Source: Fibrobacter succinogenes
GTDB lineage: Bacteria > Fibrobacterota > Fibrobacteria > Fibrobacterales > Fibrobacteraceae
Direction of reading: 5' to 3'
Assembly (NCBI GenBank): GCA_902800815.1
Contig: CADCGB010000002.1
Coordinates: 1 to 64,000, forward strand
DNA length: 64,000 bases
Both the position numbers and the translations under genes were made by a program. The notes under the pieces were generated by a model. That model was not told the origin of the DNA, did no database searches, and saw only the letters and a list, made by a program, of their open reading frames with translations. Below are positions 58,225-64,000 of this stretch, piece by piece. Each line of letters begins with the position of its first letter. The stretch's first letter is position 1.

Positions 58225-58863
58225 TTAGAACAGCATCATCGGGGGCCAGTGGCCGGACTTGGGGCGTTCCTTGAAAGATGCTTTCGGCAGGAAATCCTTG
58301 AGCCTTACCGTCATAGCGGGAGTAACATCCTGGTCCATGCGGCCATAGAGCACCTGGATGTCAGCACTGTTTTCAACAACGCTATCAATCCTGTTCTGCA
58401 CCATGAACCTGAGACCGTCGGCAAGGAGTGTCGGGTCCATCTTCTGCGCAGCCTCGATCCACTCGTCGGGCCAGTCGCTGAACTCCTCGCCGAACTGTTC
58501 CTTGAACGCGTTCAGCGCGACATTCTTCGAGCCGTGCATCTCGCGCGCCTTGAAGAGGATGTTCTCGGAATTCCACGGGCCTTCCTCGTCGCAGAAATCC
58601 GCGAACGGCGAAAGCAGAATCCACTTCTGCGCCTTGGGGCGCTTGTTTGCAGAGAGCATGAGCAAGAGCGCGCCCAGCCCCCAGCCCACAACGGTTTCCG
58701 CCTTCGACATGCCGTCGATTGCGTAAACGTCGCCGAGGTTAGCGGCCATAGTTTCGTAGGGCACAAAGATATGGTCGGCAGATGCATCCGCATCTGTCAG
58801 GTCGTCTTCCCAGAGGGAAAGATCCGAAGCCCAGTCGGGCAACCATATCCATTTTTTACTCAT
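58225..58863 (-). CDS. Alpha/beta-hydrolase-like protein lacking the nucleophile serine
   Basis: The start at 58863 gives MSKKWIWLPDWASDLSLWEDDL. The 212-residue protein follows an alpha/beta-hydrolase layout related to BioH/BioG-type proteins: the W-x-P-x-W opening, then GDVYAIDGMSKAETVVGWGLGALLLMLSAN where the nucleophile elbow should be. WILLSPFADF, DIQVLYGRMDQDVTPAM and a terminal GHWPPMM give the acid and His regions. The elbow reads G-W-G-L-G rather than G-x-S-x-G, so the serine is replaced by glycine. The GHW-type His and the Asp are still present. It may be a non-catalytic relative or use another residue. Membership in a biotin pathway is unproven. Confidence 0.6.
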   Translation of the reverse strand: MSKKWIWLPDWASDLSLWEDDLTDADASADHIFVPYETMAANLGDVYAIDGMSKAETVVGWGLGALLLMLSANKRPKAQKWILLSPFADFCDEEGPWNSENILFKAREMHGSKNVALNAFKEQFGEEFSDWPDEWIEAAQKMDPTLLADGLRFMVQNRIDSVVENSADIQVLYGRMDQDVTPAMTVRLKDFLPKASFKERPKSGHWPPMMLF

Positions 58864-59004
58864 ACCACAAATGTATATATGCAATTCAAAAAAAGAAAAA
58901 CTTTTTTCAAAAAAATTTATTTTTTTACAGATACTATATTTTGGAATAAGCAAATTGTAATTTTTTGAACAGAACAGCAAAAAATAATATAGATAGGCAA
59001 GCCC
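58864..59004. promoter_or_regulatory. AT-rich divergent promoter region
   Basis: About 140 bases, very A+T-rich (long a/t tracts, tactatattttggaat), between divergent starts. It probably contains both promoters. No longer conserved element is visible. Confidence 0.4.
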
Positions 59005-59928
59005 ATGCGTCATTTTGTAACCACCCTGGCACTCCCGATTGTACTCGCCGCCTGCGCAAGCTCCCCCGAGGTTGAAACCGAGCCCACCGCAGAGGTTCCC
59101 GAAGCCGTCGAAACCGCAGTAGCGCCCGAACCGGCAGCGGGACCGGCGAAGCAGCTCCCCGACAACTCGTCGCTCCCGAGCATCCTCGTGACCCCCGCCC
59201 AAAACGGGAAGGGAATCTCGGAACTACAGGTGGTGCAGAACAACCCGATGGCACGCGCCATGATGGAAGCGGTAAACGAGTACCTGACCAAGAAACTCTA
59301 CGACGTAAAGTCGCTCGAGGGGGACGCGAACCTCAACTCCGTGGTGCAGATGCAGAACGACATCGCCGAGACGGACGAAGACCTCTCCTACCTCGCGAGC
59401 CTCGCCCTCGGTGCAGACGTTTACATCAAGTTTTCCGGCAACGTGAAGCCGGGTGCCATTTCTGTAGACCTGAACGCCTACGAATCCTCCACTGCAAGGC
59501 TCCTCGGCAGCGAATCTGCCATAGATGACGACTGCGGCGGCAACGACCAGACCACTATCGCCGAATGCCTCCACAAGGCAGCAAGGCGCGCCATGCCCCA
59601 ACTTGAAAAGAAGATCAAGGCATACTGGCAAAAGGACCTGGAACAGGGTGTTCAGTACAAGGTAATCATGAACATCAAGGGCGAATTCGACGAGGAAGAA
59701 ATTGAGGACCTCCATGACGACATCGCCACGGGGCTCAAGAAGGCCTTCAAGCGCGTAAACGTGAACGTGATGACCGCAAAGACCATCGATGCGATTATCT
59801 ACGCCGACGGGAACGAATTCCCGGATTCCCAGAGCGTGTACAGCGCCATCCGCGGCATGCTCAAGGGCAAGGGCCAGACCAAGAAGATCAACCTCACGAG
59901 AAAACTTATCCTGATGGACATCGAGTAG
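59005..59928 (+). CDS. Predicted lipoprotein of unknown family (307 aa)
   Basis: Signal peptide with lipobox LAAC (Cys17), then a long acidic Glu/Pro/Ala linker (residues 18-55). The folded part includes LPSILVTPAQNGKGISELQVVQNNP, MMEAVNEYLTKKLYDVKSLEGDANLNSVVQMQNDIAE and LASLALGADVYIKFSGNVKPGAISVDLNAYESSTARLLGSES. These alternate helix and strand like a LptE- or TolB-N-like alpha/beta domain, but I recognise no family. KKINLTRKLILMDIE closes the protein. Its TAG lies right before the GTG of the TPM gene, so the two are coupled. Confidence 0.65.
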   Translation: MRHFVTTLALPIVLAACASSPEVETEPTAEVPEAVETAVAPEPAAGPAKQLPDNSSLPSILVTPAQNGKGISELQVVQNNPMARAMMEAVNEYLTKKLYDVKSLEGDANLNSVVQMQNDIAETDEDLSYLASLALGADVYIKFSGNVKPGAISVDLNAYESSTARLLGSESAIDDDCGGNDQTTIAECLHKAARRAMPQLEKKIKAYWQKDLEQGVQYKVIMNIKGEFDEEEIEDLHDDIATGLKKAFKRVNVNVMTAKTIDAIIYADGNEFPDSQSVYSAIRGMLKGKGQTKKINLTRKLILMDIE

Positions 59929-60900
59929 GTGACCCCGTACTTGAAAAACATTCTCGCGGCAACGCTTTTGCTGTGCGCAATCGCGCAGGCTCTCCCCTCG
60001 CGGCCCGAAAACAGCCACATCTACGACGAAAACCGCCTGGTCCCAGCGCAGCAACTTGAATTTTTTGACAGGCTCTCGGACGATATCGCCAACGAGACGG
60101 GTATTGTTATCGATGCCGTACTACTGGACGATATAGGAGAACGGGTTGCGGCAAAGTACGCCGAAGAAATTGCGGAAAAGTGGCAAGCCGATGCCGGCCG
60201 TGAAGGCGAAGTCCTGATATTTGTCGCCCAGAAGCAGAGGCGCAAGATGGTGGTGACCCGTGGGACCGCAAGCAGCATCCTTAACGAGGCTGATCTCCGC
60301 AAGGCCGAGCAGGAACTCCTTGTGCCGAGTTTTCGCCAGGAACGCTACGGCGACGGCATACTTTCCCTTGCCGGGTGGCTTACCTTCGCCATCAGCGACA
60401 GTACCGGGAAATCCATAGAAATCGACGAGAACGCCATCCCCACCGAGGAGGGCATGACGGTGCGCGGATGGATCTTTATCGTGGTCGTCTTCGGCCTGCT
60501 CATCGCCTTCGGAGGCAAGGCGCGGAGGTTCGGATTCTTCGACAACATGAAGAAGTTGCTTAGCGTTAGCGAAATCGAAAAGTCGCAGTGGCCGGGAATT
60601 TTCCAGAACGTATTCGGCGAGAACCTCGTTTCGGCGTTCATCTCGGGCAAGTGCCTCATGGAAGGTTTCGACGCGCTCGCAACGCCCTGGACCGTAGACT
60701 TTATCCTCAGGGACAACTCGCCCGAGGTGGTCGCGAAGCTCGATGCCTTCCGGGCAAAGGCCCGCAGGGAAAACATCGCGTTCGGGCACTTCTACACCCC
60801 TGCAGGAATCGCACAAATCCGCGACCCCCAGGAACTTGAATACCTGCAAATCGCAAGCAGGAACGCGCCCCTGTGCGGAATAAAATCCCGCGAAACATAA
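59929..60900 (+). CDS. TPM-domain membrane protein
   Basis: GTG start at 59929, directly after the upstream stop. A signal peptide (residues about 5-22) is followed by a TPM domain (about residues 25-155): IYDENRLVPAQQLEFFDRLSDDIANETGIVIDAVLLDDIGERVAAKYAEEIAEKW, then GEVLIFVAQKQRRKMVVTRGTASSILNEADLRKAEQELLVPSFRQERYGDGILSLAGWL. A membrane segment (about 178-196) and a cytoplasmic C-terminal domain of 120 residues follow. TPM domains occur in phosphatase-like and repair-related proteins in photosynthetic and other bacteria; the role here is unknown. The C-terminal half (GFDALATPWTVDFILRDNSPEVVAKLDAFRAKARRENIAF) is unrecognised. Confidence 0.75.
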   Translation: MTPYLKNILAATLLLCAIAQALPSRPENSHIYDENRLVPAQQLEFFDRLSDDIANETGIVIDAVLLDDIGERVAAKYAEEIAEKWQADAGREGEVLIFVAQKQRRKMVVTRGTASSILNEADLRKAEQELLVPSFRQERYGDGILSLAGWLTFAISDSTGKSIEIDENAIPTEEGMTVRGWIFIVVVFGLLIAFGGKARRFGFFDNMKKLLSVSEIEKSQWPGIFQNVFGENLVSAFISGKCLMEGFDALATPWTVDFILRDNSPEVVAKLDAFRAKARRENIAFGHFYTPAGIAQIRDPQELEYLQIASRNAPLCGIKSRET

Positions 60901-60952
60901 GAGATTAGGGAGGGCGGAGCCCTCCCTAGCCGAGACCTTCCCTTGTCGCATT
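60901..60952. repeat. Hairpin repeat, copy of the 20546 element
   Basis: A 9-bp stem agggagggc/gccctccct (60907-60927, loop gga), and in reverse orientation the word aatgcgacaaggga that also precedes the hairpin at 20546. It lies between two convergent genes and could also serve as a terminator. Confidence 0.75.
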
Positions 60953-62108
60953 ACCTCCGGCGGATTGCGCCGCCGAAGCCGCCACGAGAAGACCCGCGGT
61001 CATCACGGTCCTGGTCGTCCCTGCGCGTTGAAGGTGGCGGCGGAGGCGGCGTGGACGAAGAGCCCGAAGACTGCCTGCGGGGAGCGGCGATATCCATCGG
61101 GTCGTAATTGCTGTTGCGGCTATTTTCCCAGCGGTCTTCACGCGGGGCCTGTGCCCTCGAGGGAGGCGGAGCCGCCTGCACATTCCTGCGGGGAGCATCG
61201 CTTGCCGCATATCCATGTGCACTCGGGGTCTCGCGGGCGTTTAAATCCACAGGTCGTGTCGCCGAATGGCGCGTCACCGCTGCCGCAGGCCTCGAAGACG
61301 CCTGCGGGGCAGGCACCGCCGAAGAACGGCGATTCAGGTCCGGGCCAACGGAATGCCCGCGGTGAGGAGGCGGCATGTAGCGGTGCGGGTGCCTGGGTCC
61401 GCGCCTTGGCGCGTACCAGCGGTGGTCCCGCAGGTAGATTGCACGCACGTTCCAGTCAAACCAGCAGGCATCCCAGCCCCAGTAACTGTAACGCGTGCCC
61501 AGCCAGACGCCGGGAGCGTAGCTCACGCGCACATAGCCGTCGTAATAGCTGTAGTAGACCACGTACGGGTTGTATACCGGCACGTAGATGTATTCCGTAC
61601 GTACAGGCAGAATCGTGATATTGTCGCCGGTAGTAATCTTCACGCGGTCATCGGATACCAGGTGCCCGTGCTCGTTCGCGGCCCTGCGCAAGCGCTGCAC
61701 CGCCCGCATCACGTCCTCTTTCTGCATGTACACCGCATCACCCAACTGATCGGTCCATGCAGCATACCTATCCATCATCGAAAGCACGCGCGGGAACGGT
61801 ATAAGCGCCTGCACGCTAGCATCGTACGGCAGGTTCGCACGCGTCATCGCGTCCGTGAGCGCATCGCCCTTCAGGTTCTTGTGCGCCTCCGCCCATGCGG
61901 CAGCGGGTGCTATCTGTTCGCCGTAGGTAGAGGCAGCCAGCACCTGCACCAGGAGCGGGTCTGGATAAAGTGCAATATTTGCGACCAAAGTATCAAGTTC
62001 CGCAGCGGAAAAATTGCCCTGTGCACGGGCCACGCCCGGTAAACAAAAAAGCACCGCCAAGACAAAAACCAGCCAAATTTTGGAACATTTAGTCTCATTT
62101 CTAGACAT
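60951..62108 (-). CDS. DUF3300-type secreted protein with Arg/Ser/Pro-rich tail
   Basis: The start at 62108 (MSRNETKCSKIWL) follows AAGGAGG. The 385-residue protein has a signal peptide ending ARAQG. FSAAELDTLVANIALYPDPLLVQVLAASTYGEQIAPAAAWAEAHKNLKGDALTDAMTRANLPYDASVQALIPFPRVLSMM is the DUF3300 domain (about residues 35-160). TGDNITILPVRTEYIYVPVYNPYVVYYSYYDGYVRVSYAPG is a tyrosine-rich beta stretch. The last 150 residues are low-complexity and basic (HPHRYMPPPHRG, SSTPPPPPPSTRRDDQDRDDRG). Function is unknown; secretion to the periplasm or surface is likely. Confidence 0.82.
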   Translation of the reverse strand: MSRNETKCSKIWLVFVLAVLFCLPGVARAQGNFSAAELDTLVANIALYPDPLLVQVLAASTYGEQIAPAAAWAEAHKNLKGDALTDAMTRANLPYDASVQALIPFPRVLSMMDRYAAWTDQLGDAVYMQKEDVMRAVQRLRRAANEHGHLVSDDRVKITTGDNITILPVRTEYIYVPVYNPYVVYYSYYDGYVRVSYAPGVWLGTRYSYWGWDACWFDWNVRAIYLRDHRWYAPRRGPRHPHRYMPPPHRGHSVGPDLNRRSSAVPAPQASSRPAAAVTRHSATRPVDLNARETPSAHGYAASDAPRRNVQAAPPPSRAQAPREDRWENSRNSNYDPMDIAAPRRQSSGSSSTPPPPPPSTRRDDQDRDDRGSSRGGFGGAIRRR

Positions 62109-62302
62109 AGGAACCTCCTTCCTTATCAATATACAACTATTTGATGAACAGGAAAACCCTTCGGTTTCAAAAAAAATCGCCATTTTTCGCCTTTTTTCGA
62201 GTTGTAAGCAAAAACAACGCGTAAACTACAATTAACGTAGCGTTTTTACATATATCATATACTTTTAGTCTAGACAAATGAACAGGTTTGGTTGGAGGTC
62301 AC
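62109..62302. promoter_or_regulatory. Divergent promoter region, DUF3300 / CotH genes
   Basis: An AT-rich spacer of 194 bases between two divergent ribosome sites. Contains A/T tracts and the self-complementary word cgcgtaaactacaattaacgtagcg (abridged: acgcgt... near 62215-62240). No ORF is visible. Confidence 0.35.
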
Positions 62303-64000
62303 ATGTCAAGCCTAAAAAAACTCTCTCTCGCTGTCGGATTCGGCCTAGCAGGCGCTTTCGCACAGACATATGATTTGCCCATCGTGTTCATCGACACCAA
62401 GGGTAAATGCCTAGACAACACTGTGAACGACAAGATGCCCGCCACGATGAGCGTGCTGGACGCGGCAACGAACAACGTAGCCGACAGTGCCAAGGGTACG
62501 CACTACGACATCGGTATCAAGGTTCGTGGCCAATCCTCGGCCAAGTTCCCCAAGCCCGGCTACAGCGTGGAAGTCCGCGACAACCAGGGCGAAGGCCTAG
62601 ACGTAAGCATGCTCGGGCTCCCCCCTGCCGACGATTGGGTATTCCATGGCCCGTACGTTGACAAGAGCATGATGCGCAACGCGCTCGCCCACTGGCTGTT
62701 TAGGCAGGCAGGCCACTACAGCCCCCGCACCAAGCATTTCGACCTCTACATCAACGGCGTGTACCGCGGCGTGTACGTGCTTATCGAAAAAATCAAGCGC
62801 GGCAAGTACCGCGTAGACGTGAGCAAGCTTAAAGAAACCGACATTAGCGGCGACGACGTGACCGGTGGCTACATCTGGGCATTCGACAAGACCGGCACCA
62901 ATACCGGCGGCATGGGCAACGAAGACATCAACAAGGAAGGCTTCAAGACCGCCGACGGCCTGAACGTCATCATGCACTACCCCAAGAAGGAAAACCTGCA
63001 AACAGAGCAGCAGGCCTACCTGAAAAAGTACCTGGAAGATCTCGAGAACCTGTTCAAGAACGGCAAGAACGGCAGCGGGTACGAAAACTATGTGGACATG
63101 ACTTCGGCGCTCGACTACGTGCTGCACGAAGAAGTGACCAACAACTCCGACTCCTACTGGTGCAGTTTCTTCTTGCACAAGCCCAAGGAAAGCAAGGGCG
63201 GCAAGGTGACGCTTGGCCCGGCTTGGGACTTTAACCTCGCCATGAGCAACGGAAGTCAGCCCGAGAACGGCGGTAACAATAACGGCGGCAACAACGGCTT
63301 CAACTGGAATATGTGGGGCGGTGGCGGAATGGGCGGTGGCGGAATGGGAAGTTCCGGCACCACCGGCTGGCAAATCGAGAGCAGCATGAAAACCGGCATG
63401 AGCGGGCTCAAGATTCCCAACTGGCTGCTTGGCATGTGGAAAGACAGCCATTACCAGAGCGAACTGAAAAAACGCTGGGCGGAACTCCGCAGCGGCGTAT
63501 GGCACTCCAAGACCATGGACGTGTATCTCGACTCCATGAAGACGTACCTGACGAAGGCTGCCGACAGAAACTTCAAGCGCTGGCCGAACTTGGGCAAGTC
63601 TAGCGGACAGGGCGACAGCGACCCGCAGCCGATGAAATACTGCAACCAAGGCGGTGGTCAGCAAGGCTGGGGCATGAACATGCCTATGGGCGGCTACAAT
63701 GCCGACACCTGGGACGGCGAGTTCGAACATCTCCGCAAGAAGATGAAGGAACGCATGAAGTGGATGGACCAGCAGCTCGGATTTACCGAACCTGCGCAGC
63801 CCATCGTCACCGAGCCCGTAATCCACGTTCCCGACTGGGAAAACGACAAGAAGGATTCTTCGATAACCGACCTGGATGGCGATTCCATCCCGCCGATTAC
63901 TGTCCCGTGGGGCAGGCAGGATTCCATCCGCACAGCCCTGGACGATTTCAGCAGGCTCTCGCCGACAAACTTCTTCAACGTGAACGGCGACAAGATCGAA
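62303..64000 (+). CDS. CotH kinase family secreted protein (partial)
   Basis: The gene runs past the window end; 566 codons are present. GGAGG lies 5 bases before the ATG. A signal peptide (MSSLKKLSLAVGFGLAGAFAQ) leads to the CotH domain: LPIVFIDTKGKCLDNTVNDK, then THYDIGIKVRGQSSAKFPKPGYSVEVRDNQGE, DDWVFHGPYVDKSMMRNALAHWLFRQAG and YINGVYRGVYVLIEKIKRGKYRVDV. The catalytic block is LGPAWDFNLAMSNG with the metal-binding Asp/Asn. Between this block and the next strand lies a Gly/Asn/Met-rich insertion (NGGNNNGGNNGFNWNMWGGGG, abridged) of about 45 residues. CotH proteins are atypical kinases that phosphorylate proteins; Fibrobacter and Bacteroidota have many copies near cell-surface proteins. The 3' region, including any C-terminal sorting tail, is missing. 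Confidence 0.85.
   Translation, partial: MSSLKKLSLAVGFGLAGAFAQTYDLPIVFIDTKGKCLDNTVNDKMPATMSVLDAATNNVADSAKGTHYDIGIKVRGQSSAKFPKPGYSVEVRDNQGEGLDVSMLGLPPADDWVFHGPYVDKSMMRNALAHWLFRQAGHYSPRTKHFDLYINGVYRGVYVLIEKIKRGKYRVDVSKLKETDISGDDVTGGYIWAFDKTGTNTGGMGNEDINKEGFKTADGLNVIMHYPKKENLQTEQQAYLKKYLEDLENLFKNGKNGSGYENYVDMTSALDYVLHEEVTNNSDSYWCSFFLHKPKESKGGKVTLGPAWDFNLAMSNGSQPENGGNNNGGNNGFNWNMWGGGGMGGGGMGSSGTTGWQIESSMKTGMSGLKIPNWLLGMWKDSHYQSELKKRWAELRSGVWHSKTMDVYLDSMKTYLTKAADRNFKRWPNLGKSSGQGDSDPQPMKYCNQGGGQQGWGMNMPMGGYNADTWDGEFEHLRKKMKERMKWMDQQLGFTEPAQPIVTEPVIHVPDWENDKKDSSITDLDGDSIPPITVPWGRQDSIRTALDDFSRLSPTNFFNVNGDKIE

Noticed and set aside
1..64000. tRNA, rRNA, riboswitch or insertion sequence
   Set aside because: All intergenic gaps were read; none shows a cloverleaf, a conserved rRNA stretch, a known riboswitch core or a transposase.

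Overview
The window looks like a chromosomal segment from a fibre-degrading member of the phylum Fibrobacterota, most likely the genus Fibrobacter. Four things point there. It holds three proteins with the 'Fibrobacter succinogenes major paralogous domain' (TIGR02145-type), and one TIGR02147-type regulator paired with a lipoprotein. It holds two GQSNM-type (CE6/SASA) carbohydrate esterases, one carrying a CBM6. Several secreted proteins have long poly-serine linkers and a basic C-terminal tail. The Gram-negative envelope genes (two BamA/Omp85-type proteins, an OmpH/Skp chaperone, KdsB, many lipoproteins) agree with this. I found no rRNA, tRNA, CRISPR array, insertion sequence or prophage. Coding is dense, and the only stretch above 300 bases without a large gene is 37740-38172.

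Layout. 1-6092: the end of serC with its terminator, then a minus-strand run with very short gaps (peptidase MA-like, asparaginase, lipoprotein, Psd, Nth-type iron-sulfur protein, lipoprotein, GerW). 6151-12712: mostly plus strand, with a TIGR02147 regulator plus lipoprotein, an SPFH lipoprotein, a paralogous-domain protein and a FliB-like protein, interrupted by a minus-strand esterase. 12709-17125: MATE transporter, GspE/PilB ATPase and ThiL. 17279-23036: small unknown genes, a TIM-barrel protein, a CE6-CBM6 esterase, EF-P and, divergently, its lysine aminomutase EpmB. 23033-29248: a five-gene minus-strand operon with an MglA-like GTPase, a roadblock (MglB-like) protein, a DUF2914 protein, a 958-residue predicted barrel protein and an Omp85-type protein. 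29450-37739: rpsT, sugar aminotransferase, thioesterase, MATE, a paralogous-domain lipoprotein, dnaG, sufC and sufD. 37740-43560: a small membrane ORF, SulP, OmpH and BamA. 43771-45545: PaaK plus an ACT protein. 45680-58117: minus-strand secreted proteins, then PfkB kinase, rhomboid, CoaD, RsmD, PilN- and PilM-like proteins, a ComEA-like protein, KdsB, GatC and UvrD/PcrA. 58225-64000: a hydrolase-like protein, a lipoprotein plus TPM pair, a DUF3300 protein and the start of a CotH-family gene.

Two themes stand out. First, type IV pilus or secretion parts are scattered: a lone GspE/PilB, a PilM/PilN-like pair and an MglA/MglB-like pair, the last fused into an operon with outer-membrane barrel proteins. 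This looks like a cell-polarity or envelope-export module that I do not recognise as described. Second, families of short hairpin repeats lie between genes. Two copies sit inside reading frames, one in the signal peptide of a lipoprotein and one near the N-terminus of SufD, and a third supplies a gene's stop codon.

All assignments are from reading motifs and domain patterns. No database search was run.
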